A stretch of DNA of 64,000 bases, taken from positions 372,001 to 436,000 of the forward strand of contig JARVLF010000014.1 of the NCBI GenBank assembly GCA_030849465.1, given 5' to 3'. The translations under genes and the position numbers were made by a program. Within the stretch, counting starts at the first letter, position 1. Every line of letters begins with the position of its first letter. Source of the stretch: Moesziomyces globuligerus (Eukaryota > Basidiomycota > Ustilaginomycetes > Ustilaginales > Ustilaginaceae). The notes under the pieces are model-generated. The model did not search any database, was not told where the DNA came from, and worked only from the letters and a program-made list of their open reading frames with translations. Positions 1 through 9,858 of the stretch are shown piece by piece.

Positions 1-1
1 C

Positions 2-319
2 TCGACTGACACCTTTGCATTCGGGCTGTTGCTAGTGATGTACGCGTACTTTGCCGCCTACGCTGGATACCCGCTCTTCGGCAGCGCCGAGGCCCTCTCG
101 AGCGCAAGCTTGACCGACTTTGTGGCTACGCTTCCCTTCTGGTTCAAGACCGCCGTCAAGGTGCCCCTCGCCCTCGCCTTCTCCTTCCACAGCCTCAACG
201 GTCTCCGTCACCTTGCCTGGGACTGGGGCTACGCCCTGACCCTCAAGGGCGTCTACTCGTCGGCCTACCTCGTGATGGGCGCTACCGCTCTCTCCACCCT
301 CGCCCTCCTCTTTATCTAA
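2..319 (+). CDS. SDH3: Succinate dehydrogenase cytochrome b subunit (SDHC/Sdh3), 3' part
   Basis: This is the C-terminal 105 residues of the membrane anchor of respiratory complex II, in the mitochondrial inner membrane, which helps bind heme b and ubiquinone. The frame is open to the left edge, so the N-terminus lies outside the window. The diagnostic SDHC block HSLNGLRHLAWDWG is present; its first His is in the position of the family's heme-ligand region. Hydrophobic segments lie on both sides of this block (LLLVMYAYFAAYAGY before it, AYLVMGATALSTLALLF after it), as in other SDHC proteins, and the protein ends two residues after the last helix. The next gene converges from the other strand. 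Family assignment is firm; the start, and any intron upstream, cannot be seen. SDHC is also a known target site for carboxamide fungicides, although the residues concerned are mostly upstream of this piece. Confidence 0.93.
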   Translation, partial: STDTFAFGLLLVMYAYFAAYAGYPLFGSAEALSSASLTDFVATLPFWFKTAVKVPLALAFSFHSLNGLRHLAWDWGYALTLKGVYSSAYLVMGATALSTLALLFI

Positions 320-628
320 GCCTGATCGCTAGGCACAGCGGAAGCAAGGTAGCAACTTCGTTCTTTTCAAAACACGCATACGATCCGCAGTGCTGTGTCG
401 CGCGCAGTCGAGCTAGGCGTGTGCAGTCGAGAGTGTGAATCCGGGAGGATGAGAGGTCCAGACAACTCAGATGACGACCATTCGGAGACTGCCGATGGAA
501 GCCTCAGCTCATGGCCAGGTCCGCGACACAAGGACGGATCTGAGTCCCATCGAACAGTCGCACATGCGTGTGCTTGAGTGCAAGTCTACGTTGGTGAGCG
601 ATGCGAAAGTACAAATGCCATGCTGGGT
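320..628. other. Convergent intergenic spacer
   Basis: About 310 bases lie between the stop of SDH3 and the stop of the M16 protease gene, so this holds only 3' untranslated sequence and terminators of both genes. Short open frames here have no recognisable product. I see no RNA gene. Confidence 0.6.
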
Positions 629-3600
629 TCAACGGCGGTCGCCTTCGTCGTCAGACTCTTCGCTGCCGCTTTCGCTTCCATCCTCGCTTCCACTTTCGCT
701 TCCACTCTCGCTGCCACTCTCATCCGCATCCTGACCAAGATCGATCTGCGTGCGCTCCATGGCGAACCCGACGTCCGCGAGCTGCTTCTCGATCTCGTCG
801 ACCTTGGATGCGGGCGCCACGACTGCGGCCACGCTGTGCGCCGGGTCGAACAGCGGCAAAATGTACTGCTTCAGCGAGCGTTTGACATCGTCCAGCGTCA
901 CCTTCTGCACTGCCGAGAGCAGCATCTTGCCACGGTGCTTGGGCGCCTCCTTGAGCACCTGGTCAAAGAAGCTCTCCTGCGCCGCGCCCGACACGGTGCC
1001 CTCGGCCTCGGCGATGTTGAAGTGCAGCGAGCTCTTGGCCGACTCGAGCGTGGTCTCGTCGATCTCGAGCACCAGCTCTTCGCCCTGTCCGGCCACCTTC
1101 TTGTCCTTCACGCCACAAAGCGCCTGAATCACCTTGCGCGCCTCGAGGAACGCCTTGGCCGAGTCCGGCGAGCGGTACAGGCTAAAGTGGATCAGCTCGC
1201 TCTCGGGGTTCGACGAGATGCTCGCTCCGTACGCTAGACCAGCACCGCGGATGTAGCGCCACAGATACGACTCCATCGCGTTGAGGATGGTGATGGTCGT
1301 GATGAGCGCCGGGGCGTCCGGGTGCGTGTACGACGGAATGCCCTTGGTGGTAAAGTACGAGTAGGACGACTCGACCGTAGGAAGCGCGGTGATCAGACCC
1401 TTGCGCGCGGGCGCCTTACCGAGCGACGTAAGCATGTCCTTGCTCCACGGTACGGGCAGAGTAGCTTTGACCGGAACGCCCGACCACGCCGGGTGTGAAA
1501 AGTGTTCCGCCCATGACGTCTTGGGCTTCTCAAGCGCCAGAATATCGCCTGCAACCGAGACGCGCAGGTTCTCGGGACGCAGCAACGTGGATCGGATACG
1601 CTCAAAGTCGGCGACCACCTTTTCGGGGTCATTGTTGAGCGCCTCCTGCAGAGCAGGCATGGTCTGCACGAGGTTGAGGATGCTGTTGGCGAGGTTGGTC
1701 GACTTGTCGCCATCGTGGGTCAGTGATCGGCTGAGCGCCGAGGCGATCGCCCGACCGTTGCGCTTCTGCTCCGGCAAGCTCTGGATGATCTTGCTGATCG
1801 ACACCTTGAGTCGATCGACAGCAAATTCGCTGCCCCACAGCAGGTCGCGCAGCCACGCGATGCCCTTTTCGTAGTTGGCTCGCTCGAGCTTAAGCTCTGC
1901 GCAGATGAGCTCGCCGAATCCACCACTGCCCAGCGACACGTCGTACTCCAGCGTGTCCTCGTCCAGGCCCTTGACCACCTCCTCATAGGTGAGAGAGGCC
2001 TTGGTCGCGTCCTGTCGCACGACAGGAAGAGAGAAGAGCACCGAGAGGTACAGCTGCATCTGTGCGCGAAGCTCTTTGGGCAGTTCGGTGGTGGCGAACA
2101 CGAGCGAGATCGAGACGAACGCCGAGCTGACGTGGTCAAACTGGACAAAGTAGGGAAGCGATGCAGCATCCGCATCGACGTGCGCCTGAATCTGCTTGTC
2201 GAGGTCGTCAGCGGTGGTTTGCACTTCGAGGCCGTAAGCCGTGGTCTTGCTCGTCTGACCATTCGCCGAGGCGACGGGCTGAACCTGAGCAGTACCGACC
2301 GGAATCCACTTGATGCTGTCGGTGCTGGGGATCTTGAACTGCTTGAGCATCTCGTCCGGGATGGGACGGTCGTTCTCCTTCTTGGCCGCTTCGATCTGCT
2401 CCTCGAGGCGCTTGAGACCGTCTTCACCCAACTTGCTACGCCTTTCCTCCTCGAGCGCCTTGGTGTCGGCCTTGAGCTTGTCTGACAACGCCGACGAAGG
2501 GCGACCGACGACGACGAGTCTTGGATTGTCGACAAAATACTTCTGCAACAGATCCGTCCATTGCTGGTTAGTCCAGGTGAGCAGCTCGTCGTAGCGCTTC
2601 ATGTCTTCCAGCGCGGTGTGGAGGTCTTCGCCGGTGCGCTTGCCGTAGAGGAAGTCGGTGATGAGCAGATCGGCAAACGAGTCAGCAGGCTTGGTCTCCA
2701 TCTGGGACAGCACCTTAAGCTTATCGCGCTTGATGATCATCAGCATCCTTTCCATGTCGATGCCGTCCTTGACCACACCAGCGAGAAGATCGACGAGCTG
2801 CTGGTCGAGACGGTCTAGCTGCTCGGAGGGGACCGAGGAGAAGTAGGCAGAGAGCAGCGTGGCGCCGGCCTTGTCGGTCGAGCCAATGTATGCGTCCGTG
2901 CACAGCGGGTCGTCGCGCTCGACAAAGGCCTTTTGGATCACGGACACAGGCGAGTCGGTCAGGTAGGTGCTGAGGATGTTGACGGCCTCGCAGGTCATCC
3001 AGTCCTGGAACTTGGGGCCCACCCACGAGACCTGGATCTCGCCGACGCTCTCGTCCTTCTCGGGGAAGTCGATGAACGCTCGTCGACGCTTGGAGTCAGG
3101 CTGGGAACCCTCAGCAGGGGGGTCGGCGGGGTCCAGACCAGGCTGCTCGGTCTTGGAGCCATCGATCTTGGGAGGCTCAGCAGAGGAGGTCTCAAGGAAA
3201 GGACGCTTCCATCCCCTCGGACCTTCTGGCTGAGCATCGCGCTTGGTGACAAGACGCTTCTCGACGGGCGCTAGCGAGTCCAGCAGATCAGCGCGCGCAA
3301 GCGGCCCGCAGACGACGAGGGCAGCGTTGTGTGGACCGTAGTACTTTTGGTGGTAGTCGCGGATCTTGTCGATGTTCAGGACGCGCAGGGCAGACATGAG
3401 ACCGCCGGTCTCGGAGCGGTAGGCGGACGAGGTCGGATACAGCATTCGCTGCGACTTGAGCTCCATGAGATCCGCTGGCGAATTCTCGCGACCCTGCATT
3501 TCGCTGAAAACGACGCCGGCATCCTCTCCCTTGCCATTGACGTGATAGACCTCGGTGACGAAACCCTCCGTGGTGAGAGTTGGGAAGAAGACGTGGTCGA

Positions 3601-4288
3601 GGTAAACGGGAAGCATGCGGAGGAAGCCGTCGGAGCCCGCTGTGGTGAGGGTGTAGGCGGTGTGGTCGTTAGCGGTCCAGGCGTTGGTGCCGCTGGCGAA
3701 GGCCCTGTTGGCGAGGGTATCCAGGACGCCTTTGAAAGGGTAGAGGTCGGAGCCGAGGAAGATGAGATGCTCTAAGGTGTGAGGTACGCCCGAGTCCTCG
3801 AAGATCTCGGTGGCCATGGTCATGTAGCAGTTGAGAAGGGGCGAGTCGAAGTTGGCCCAGAGCACAGTGAGGCCGGTCTCTCTGGATCTCCACTTTTCGA
3901 CCGACATGCCGGGGGCGTAGTCGAGATCATGGCGGGTGATCAGGTCGAAGCTGCCATGCTGGGTTGGCAGCCCATTGGAAACTGCCGCCGAGGTAGCACC
4001 GTCCGCTGGCATGATGGAGGCGCGGGAACGAACCGAGCTGGTGAAGGTGCGTCGACTTGGATTGCACGACAGGTAGGCTGCGAAAGCGCCAGTTGCCAAA
4101 GATAAGGAGTGACCGGCGTTCGGGAAACGGATGTTGGAGAGAGAGCTAGCCGACTGATTCCGATGCAGACGAGAGGCGCTGAGAGCTGCGGAAACCTTCG
4201 AGTCGAGGGCGCGTGGTACGGTCGCAGAGGAGCTTCTAAGGAGACGAGCTGACTGGCCAGAAAGGAGAGCGCACGTTGCCAGAGGCAT
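629..4288 (-). CDS. M16-family zinc metalloprotease (YOL098C-like), with presequence and acidic tail
   Basis: A 1219-residue insulinase/pitrilysin-type peptidase of the large single-chain M16 group found in fungi (S. cerevisiae YOL098C is the comparison I have in mind). The inverted zinc motif HTLEH is at about residues 170-174, followed by the usual LGSDLYPFKG and the NAWTANDHTAYTL block, and a GVVFSEM segment with the likely third zinc ligand. A second, degenerate M16 half fills the C-terminal part. The first about 95 residues are Ser/Arg/Ala-rich with few acids and end in RRTFTSSVRSRAS, which looks like a mitochondrial presequence; an internal Met (MPADG) just after it could be a second start giving a cytosolic form. 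The ATG at 4288 is used because the codon before it is only TTG. The last about 35 residues are an SESG/EDGS repeat. Substrate unknown; family call firm, location inferred. Confidence 0.88.
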   Translation of the reverse strand: MPLATCALLSGQSARLLRSSSATVPRALDSKVSAALSASRLHRNQSASSLSNIRFPNAGHSLSLATGAFAAYLSCNPSRRTFTSSVRSRASIMPADGATSAAVSNGLPTQHGSFDLITRHDLDYAPGMSVEKWRSRETGLTVLWANFDSPLLNCYMTMATEIFEDSGVPHTLEHLIFLGSDLYPFKGVLDTLANRAFASGTNAWTANDHTAYTLTTAGSDGFLRMLPVYLDHVFFPTLTTEGFVTEVYHVNGKGEDAGVVFSEMQGRENSPADLMELKSQRMLYPTSSAYRSETGGLMSALRVLNIDKIRDYHQKYYGPHNAALVVCGPLARADLLDSLAPVEKRLVTKRDAQPEGPRGWKRPFLETSSAEPPKIDGSKTEQPGLDPADPPAEGSQPDSKRRRAFIDFPEKDESVGEIQVSWVGPKFQDWMTCEAVNILSTYLTDSPVSVIQKAFVERDDPLCTDAYIGSTDKAGATLLSAYFSSVPSEQLDRLDQQLVDLLAGVVKDGIDMERMLMIIKRDKLKVLSQMETKPADSFADLLITDFLYGKRTGEDLHTALEDMKRYDELLTWTNQQWTDLLQKYFVDNPRLVVVGRPSSALSDKLKADTKALEEERRSKLGEDGLKRLEEQIEAAKKENDRPIPDEMLKQFKIPSTDSIKWIPVGTAQVQPVASANGQTSKTTAYGLEVQTTADDLDKQIQAHVDADAASLPYFVQFDHVSSAFVSISLVFATTELPKELRAQMQLYLSVLFSLPVVRQDATKASLTYEEVVKGLDEDTLEYDVSLGSGGFGELICAELKLERANYEKGIAWLRDLLWGSEFAVDRLKVSISKIIQSLPEQKRNGRAIASALSRSLTHDGDKSTNLANSILNLVQTMPALQEALNNDPEKVVADFERIRSTLLRPENLRVSVAGDILALEKPKTSWAEHFSHPAWSGVPVKATLPVPWSKDMLTSLGKAPARKGLITALPTVESSYSYFTTKGIPSYTHPDAPALITTITILNAMESYLWRYIRGAGLAYGASISSNPESELIHFSLYRSPDSAKAFLEARKVIQALCGVKDKKVAGQGEELVLEIDETTLESAKSSLHFNIAEAEGTVSGAAQESFFDQVLKEAPKHRGKMLLSAVQKVTLDDVKRSLKQYILPLFDPAHSVAAVVAPASKVDEIEKQLADVGFAMERTQIDLGQDADESGSESGSESGSEDGSESGSEESDDEGDRR
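656..722. repeat. Degenerate 12-base repeat encoding the SESG tail
   Basis: The + strand shows repeated CGCTTCCA(C/T)-type units. On the minus strand these encode alternating Ser-Glu-Ser-Gly at the end of the M16 protease. Such in-frame repeats often vary in copy number between isolates. Confidence 0.7.
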
Positions 4289-4964
4289 CAATCCACCAAC
4301 GATGGCGATGTCGCAAGGGATCGCGGATCGTCTGAAACCAAGGTGGGGAGGGCGACGTCTGGAAGGTGAGTGAGACGTTGGAGACTTGCAAGGTACATTC
4401 TCGATTGAGCCAGCGAAGGACGGCTAGAGCTCTGGCGAGTGGACCCCTTCGGTGTCTTTGGCTCAGTTGGCGTGCCACACAGAAAGCGACACGCACACCC
4501 ACAACGAAAAAGCCTCGGGTAGAAGCTGGAAGCGCCCTCGAGCCAAGGCAGCTACAGTAGCTGAGTTGAACCGAAAAGCCGGCGTGCATGTGATCGGGCT
4601 CGATCTGGCCCTCTCGTCGGAGTGAAACCAGATCCTCGGGAGTCGGTTGAGAAGGAGGGTCGGATCGGGTGTCGGGCGAAGCAGGAGCGAGATTTTTTTG
4701 GTGCTCACGGAGATTACAGAGCGCAGTTGGGTCAGCCGAGTGTCAATTCCGCCACAGCGCACGGCAACGACGTGATGCCTTGCGCAGTCTCAGAAGAGCT
4801 GAACCCTCCACAAGTTCAGGGTCATCTAAGGAGCTGGCGACTGTCTTCCGCTCCCAACCACGTCGTCGTCCATACCAGTTCCGCCGTCTCGTCATCTGTA
4901 CCATACCCTTCAACTCCCTGAAGCGGAGCTTTCAAGCGGACTGGAACGTCCTCATCTGCCCATC
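4289..4964. promoter_or_regulatory. Divergent promoter region between the M16 protease and COX17
   Basis: About 680 bases separate two divergently transcribed start codons, so both promoters must lie here. I see no TATA box or clear factor site. The short open frames inside have no family resemblance. The product of one gene is mitochondrial and that of the other probably so, which makes shared control possible but unproven. Confidence 0.5.
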
Positions 4965-5267
4965 ATGACCGACGCACAGAAGAACAACAAGTTCGTCACC
5001 GAGCTCAACCCGGAAGGAATCAAGCCGTAAGTAGGCACACTTCTCCTCAGTCCATTGAAGGAACCGTGTACTGATTTCATGTGGCATGCTATGATGATTT
5101 GATGTGACTACAGTTGCTGCGCCTGCCCCGAGACCAAGGCGGCGAGAGACGACTGCTTCTTCAAGTTCGGACACAGCGTCGAAGAGCACGGAGAGTCGGC
5201 TCGCAAGTGCGAAGACCTCGTCAAGAAGCACCGTGAATGCATGGCAAAGCTTGGATACAAGATCTGA
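4965..5267 (+). CDS. COX17: Cytochrome c oxidase copper chaperone Cox17 (two exons)
   Basis: A 71-residue protein made from exons 4965-5026 and 5114-5267, joined across an 87-base intron that begins GTAAGT and ends ACTACAG. The splice restores [16 protein letters not shown], the copper-binding CC-x-C signature. Cys25-x9-Cys35 and Cys53-x9-Cys63 form the twin CX9C motif of proteins imported into the mitochondrial intermembrane space by the Mia40 relay; Cys22 and Cys23 are the copper donors. Cox17 passes Cu(I) to Sco1 and Cox11 for building cytochrome c oxidase. The N-terminal 20 residues are polar with no cleavable presequence, as expected. Length matches the family (about 63-70). The gene is divergent from the M16 protease. 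The frame is too short and split to be obvious without splicing. Confidence 0.93.
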
Positions 5268-5799
5268 ACTACGACCGCCTCGCACCATGTCCCTCTGCCG
5301 CGCTGCCTTGACCAGCATTCTCTAGACACGGCCCCCGTCCACCGCTCATTGTACCAGTATCGTTCAACTTGTATCACATACGCACTGTAATCAATCATCC
5401 ATCTTTGGCTTTCACTAAGGCCCCGATGCGGCTGCGGACCAGCTTCGTGCTGCTGCGGCTGGTCCAGGCTTGCGGGCGATGGATGTGTTGTGCCGGGACT
5501 CGGACGGTTGTGAGTGGTTGAAGCCGGCCAAGATGAGCTTGATTGATTAGAAATCCCAGCTGTTTTTTGTGGCACACGACCCTGCCGCGTATCTAATCGG
5601 CTACTCCGAAATCTATACGCGCTCTCCGGAGATTCTGCATTGTGTGATTGCTGCTTCCCGAGTCACAGGGCAGACGACCTTCCTTTCTCATTGACTATCC
5701 TTCCTTTCCAGCAACATTCACACACGCTCATTCCGCCACCGCCACAGAGCTGTGCGCCGAGTGCTAGGCCAAGGTGACACCCATCGGATCGCACCGAAC
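5268..5799. promoter_or_regulatory. COX17 3' region and MET1 promoter
   Basis: About 530 bases between two genes on the same strand. A pyrimidine-rich stretch (CCTTCCTTTC-type, around 5680-5712) lies about 100 bases before the MET1 ATG, a common place for transcription starts in these fungi. Nothing else is recognisable. Confidence 0.45.
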
Positions 5800-8511
5800 A
5801 TGCCGCTGTCAGCCCAGAGCGAAGCTGCTGCGGTCGCCTCCACATTGGTGCACTTTGCGCAGCCCAACCCCACCGCCAGCCTCTTGCTCTCCCATAGGCC
5901 TCCAGCCGGCAAGCTGGTGCTCGTGCTAGGCACAGGAAAGCTCGCTGCGTCTCGCTGCTTTGCGTGCTTAGAAGCAGGCATCAAGCCTGTGGTCATCAGT
6001 GTCGCTGCATCTTCGCCGAGCGCTGGCAACGATGCTGATGCCGGCACCGCATCCCAGCTCAACCAAGCCTGCGCAGAGATCCAACATCGGATTACCTCTG
6101 CGCAAGCATTGCATCATACGATCGACCGAGATGCTTTCTCAACAAGCCAATCGGTCGAGCAATCCTGGAATAGCATTCTCGACTCCTACGATGGCGACAG
6201 CAATGACATCTTTGCGGTTTGCATTACCGACACCCTGCACTCTGGTGACGAACCGGCCGCGTCGGCGCGCAGCAACGAGACAAGCTCTGATACAGCTAGG
6301 GATGAAGGCGATGATGAGCTGCTCGACACCTTCGTGCCGCTCACATCCTTTGCTCGAGCCGAGATCATCAGTCGACTCTGTCGAAAGCGCCGCATCCCCA
6401 TCAATGTGGCCGACAAGCCGAATCTTTGCGACTTCTCGTTCCCCGCTAGCTTTCGCTTCCCCTGTACCAACCCGATCTCGCCCATGGTCAGCTCAGAGGA
6501 CGGATCTCTCGCGATCAAAGCCCCCGAGACAGCGCCGTCGTCTTCGTCGCTGCAGATCGCCGTCACCACCAACGGTCGTGGCTGCCGGCTCGCAGGCCGC
6601 ATTCGGCGCGAAATCGTTTCGGCACTTCCGCACAACGTCGGAGATGCCGTCGAAAAGGTGGGCATGATGCGTGATCTGGCCAAACGACAGGCGGAGAAGC
6701 CTCAAGATCCCTCGAGCAGCAATGCTGCCGTCAATTCTGCACCATCTCCGCTCAAACGCCTCAAGCGCACCGCGTCTCGCCCGGCCAAGGATGGCACAGC
6801 GGATGTGGAAGAGGAAGACCTCTCCTTCGACACCACGCCTCTCAATAGCCCTGTTCCGCAGCTCGTGCCCAAGAACCCATTAGAGAGCGTCGCGACCAAC
6901 GCGCGCCTCAAGCAGCTCCAGGCTGAGATGCAGGCGCGCCACGAACACGAGGTGCAGCAAGCCGAGGAGAGGACCAAGCGAAGAATGCGCTGGGTAGCCC
7001 AAATCAGCGAGTATTGGCCCATCGAGTATCTCGGCAACCTAGCCGAGCAACAGATGAAGGATGCCCTTCGTGTGCATGGAGAGGAGCAGTCCTTGTCGAC
7101 GCCATCTGACAACGCCGCCGCCGCTACCGACGGTGCTAGCAAAGAGTCAGATAAGACCTCTCTGCACGGTCAAGCCGCTGACGGTCTCGCTGCTGAAGGC
7201 GAGCCCTCTGTGTCATTAGTCTCAGCTGCGCAGCCAGGCAGATCGCAGCATTCGCTCGACATCCGACCCCCGCCTTCCGACTCGGCACGCAAGGGCCACA
7301 TCTATCTGCTCGGTTCGGGACCCGGCCACCCGGGCCTGCTCACCACACTGGCGTACAAGCTGCTCACCTCGCCCTCGACCCACCTCATCCTCTCGGACAA
7401 GCTCGTCCCCGCCGCCATCCTCAAGCTCATTCCGCAGAGCACGCCGCTCGAGATCGCCAAGAAGTTCCCGGGTAACGCCGAGGGTGCGCAGTCCGAGCTC
7501 ATCGCCAAAGCGCTGCGCGCGGCGCTCGAAGAGGGAAAGACCGTGGTGCGACTCAAGCAGGGCGATCCGTTTGTGTACGGACGCGGAGGAGAGGAGGTGC
7601 TCGCCTTCCGCAAAGCAGGCATCGAATGCACCGTCGTTCCCGGCATTAGCAGCAGCATCGCCGCACCGGCTATGCTCGGAATCCCCGTCACGCAACGCGG
7701 CGCCGCTGACTCGCTCGTCCTTTGTACGGGCGTCGGCAAGGGCGGCAAGAAGGTCAAGCTCCCCGGCTACGACCGCGGCCGCAGCCTGATCGTGCTCATG
7801 GGCGTTGCACGGCTCGCAGCCGTCGTCGCCACGCTCACTGCGGGCGCTCCGTCCGGCATCGAGGTGGACCAGGACAGCATCGGGGATCGGGAGGGTGCGG
7901 TGTTCCCGCCCTACACGCCGATTGCGATCATCGAGCGCGCCAGCTCGTCCGACCAACGCATGGTCGCCAGCACGCTCGAGGGCATCGTCGAGGCGATGGA
8001 GAATACGGGCGAGCAGCGTCCGCCAGGCATGATGCTTATCGGCTGGTCCGTGCTCTCGCTCGAAGGTGCTGGCGATACCACCATCCAGGACGATGCGCTG
8101 ACGATCGAATCGGAGAAGGACCTCGAGGCCAAGGATCGCCAGCGTGTGCAGAGGTGGCTCAATGGTCGCCGCTGGATCGTCCGCGAGGGCTTGGATCAGT
8201 CCTATCGCGACGCGCTTGCCGCCTTCCATGCAGCTCCGCTCCAGCTGCCCGGTGCAGCTCCGATTGTCCCGTTGGCGCATCATGAAGGAGCACCGCAGGT
8301 GGATGCAGCAGCAGCAGCCTCTTCTGAAGACGCAGCGCGGTTCAGTAAGCGGGATGAGAGCGGTTGGGCTCCGCCTCGCTACGGCACTGGCGTGCCCGAG
8401 GGCGGCTGGATGGCAGGCGAAGCACCCAATCGACCAGCGACCGACGAGCTCGCATACGAGCAGGATAAGACCTACGCCGAGATCCAAGCCAGGCTCCGTG
8501 CTGATGCTTAG
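5800..8511 (+). CDS. MET1: Uroporphyrinogen-III C-methyltransferase / siroheme synthase (Met1, CysG-like)
   Basis: A 903-residue siroheme-pathway enzyme. Siroheme is the cofactor of sulfite reductase. Residues about 35-290 look like the Met8/CysG dehydrogenase-chelatase half: a Rossmann start GKLVLVLGTGK, then NVADKPNLCDF with the conserved Asp region, then LQIAVTTNGRG. A disordered insert follows, then RRMRWVAQISEYWP (about residue 400), which resembles the Met8/CysG dimerisation part. From about residue 497 is a complete SAM-dependent methyltransferase: LGSGPGHPG, then VRLKQGDPFVYGRGGEE near 582-598, then VPGISSSIAAPAMLGIP. It converts uroporphyrinogen III to precorrin-2. The ATG at 5800 is the first in frame; the earlier open codons have only GTG. 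Whether the N-terminal half is active cannot be told from sequence alone. A tail of about 150 residues after the methyltransferase is unassigned. It ends only 75 bases from the convergent next gene. Confidence 0.92.
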   Translation: MPLSAQSEAAAVASTLVHFAQPNPTASLLLSHRPPAGKLVLVLGTGKLAASRCFACLEAGIKPVVISVAASSPSAGNDADAGTASQLNQACAEIQHRITSAQALHHTIDRDAFSTSQSVEQSWNSILDSYDGDSNDIFAVCITDTLHSGDEPAASARSNETSSDTARDEGDDELLDTFVPLTSFARAEIISRLCRKRRIPINVADKPNLCDFSFPASFRFPCTNPISPMVSSEDGSLAIKAPETAPSSSSLQIAVTTNGRGCRLAGRIRREIVSALPHNVGDAVEKVGMMRDLAKRQAEKPQDPSSSNAAVNSAPSPLKRLKRTASRPAKDGTADVEEEDLSFDTTPLNSPVPQLVPKNPLESVATNARLKQLQAEMQARHEHEVQQAEERTKRRMRWVAQISEYWPIEYLGNLAEQQMKDALRVHGEEQSLSTPSDNAAAATDGASKESDKTSLHGQAADGLAAEGEPSVSLVSAAQPGRSQHSLDIRPPPSDSARKGHIYLLGSGPGHPGLLTTLAYKLLTSPSTHLILSDKLVPAAILKLIPQSTPLEIAKKFPGNAEGAQSELIAKALRAALEEGKTVVRLKQGDPFVYGRGGEEVLAFRKAGIECTVVPGISSSIAAPAMLGIPVTQRGAADSLVLCTGVGKGGKKVKLPGYDRGRSLIVLMGVARLAAVVATLTAGAPSGIEVDQDSIGDREGAVFPPYTPIAIIERASSSDQRMVASTLEGIVEAMENTGEQRPPGMMLIGWSVLSLEGAGDTTIQDDALTIESEKDLEAKDRQRVQRWLNGRRWIVREGLDQSYRDALAAFHAAPLQLPGAAPIVPLAHHEGAPQVDAAAAASSEDAARFSKRDESGWAPPRYGTGVPEGGWMAGEAPNRPATDELAYEQDKTYAEIQARLRADA

Positions 8512-8586
8512 CACGAGAAAGCATCATCTTCTCCCATGGTCTGAATTAAGCTCATGCCCGTTATGCGTGGATATCAGAGTGTGATT

Positions 8587-9759
8587 TCATTTGGACGATG
8601 TATCCTTGATGACCATCCGGCCGCGGCCGGGGCCTTGTCTAAGCTTGGCTTGCGGGACAGACACCTTTTCCGTACGTTTGCGGCTCCAGCTCACGCGCGC
8701 AGTCTGCTGGGCCTGAGGCTGGGTGGGCAACGCAAGTTGGCTCGTGGAGCTGGAGGGTCTAAGGCGGAGTGCAGCTGCGAGTCTCGACGAAGCTTTCGGG
8801 ATCGAGTCGACCGAGGCCCCTGAGGTGTTCGGAGGTGGGGTTGGGTTGTAGCGGAAAGCTGGATCGGAGGCAGCTGCAGGAGTGGGGGCGAGCGCAAGGT
8901 TCTGAACGATTTGCTGGAGCGCATCCACCTTGCGTGCCAGATCGCTGATATCCGTTTCATCGCTCGCGAGGCTTTTGGCTGTCGATGGAGCGGGTGACGA
9001 TATGCCATATGGGTGACTCAGCTGAGACGCAATGTACACCTGAGCTGGGTCGTAGTATCCCGCTACACGCGGTTGGGCCAAAGGATACCGTCTCGACTGT
9101 TGCGTGCTGACTGCGGATGATGAGCCGGAGGAGGATGCCGTCCGGCTGTCCATTGCTGGACAAGCAGGTGGAGGAGGAAGTGCACAGCTCGGTGGCAAGC
9201 GCTCATGCTCGCGCTGTCGGCTCTGGAGCTGAAGAGCCATCTGCAGCTGTTCGACCTGACGACGGAGAGCGTCGATCTCTAAGCGGTCCTCCGGATGCCG
9301 TGCGGGCTCGGCCAAACGTCCGCAAGCCGGTAGAGAGGGTGAGCCACCGTCAATGCAGCTTCCGTCCTCCCAAGCCGCCTCGATCTCGTCGGTTGTAGTG
9401 AGCACATCCGTCGCATGCAGACCGAACAGGTGATGCGACAGCCCATCCACCGCGCCGCGTGGCGTGTAACTTGCTGACGGCTGAATTCGCGCCGAGCTTA
9501 CTCGGTGGTCGGTAGGACACAGAGCTCCACGATGCTCTGGGGCATATCTCGCTGCCGAACTCTGAAGCCGTGGGGGCAGACGGTGCGACATTGAAACGTT
9601 CTCCAAGCCTGAGCCGCAGTGATGCTTGTAATGCTGGGTAGATGTTGCCGATGGCGCGGTATCGATGGTATCGGCGGTGGTGTCGAGCGTGAAGATGCTG
9701 TCCGAGTCCCACAAGCTGCTTGTGCTGGCTGCCATCGTGTTGCAGCGCATCCTCGACAT
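8587..9759 (-). CDS. Uncharacterised coiled-coil protein
   Basis: An open frame of 390 codons from the ATG at 9759, with codon use that fits a real gene and a strong GC third position. I do not recognise a family. Two short heptad stretches are visible: LEIDALRRQVEQLQMALQLQ (about residue 160) and DISDLARKVDALQQIVQNLA (about 275), each flanked by Ser/Pro/Ala-rich disordered sequence, and a basic C-terminus (SRKRTEK, RQGPGRGR). An in-frame stop sits two codons before this ATG, so either translation starts here or the gene is spliced from further upstream. A consistent three-exon model exists (see the entry for 9859-10540), which would give about 575 residues and enter this frame at 9715. The gene converges on MET1 with 75 bases between stops. 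Confidence 0.6.
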   Translation of the reverse strand: MSRMRCNTMAASTSSLWDSDSIFTLDTTADTIDTAPSATSTQHYKHHCGSGLENVSMSHRLPPRLQSSAARYAPEHRGALCPTDHRVSSARIQPSASYTPRGAVDGLSHHLFGLHATDVLTTTDEIEAAWEDGSCIDGGSPSLPACGRLAEPARHPEDRLEIDALRRQVEQLQMALQLQSRQREHERLPPSCALPPPPACPAMDSRTASSSGSSSAVSTQQSRRYPLAQPRVAGYYDPAQVYIASQLSHPYGISSPAPSTAKSLASDETDISDLARKVDALQQIVQNLALAPTPAAASDPAFRYNPTPPPNTSGASVDSIPKASSRLAAALRLRPSSSTSQLALPTQPQAQQTARVSWSRKRTEKVSVPQAKLRQGPGRGRMVIKDTSSK

Positions 9760-9858
9760 TTCTTAGGACTGCAATTGGCTGAGAGCGGGAACGATGGTTG
9801 CAGAAAGACGGAATGAGAACGCAAGACCCGCTGATTGAGGTGATGAAGTACTTCATAC

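Noticed and set aside
7222..8514. A 430-codon minus-strand frame across the MET1 methyltransferase
   Set aside because: Antisense shadow of a recognised enzyme with intact SUMT motifs on the plus strand.
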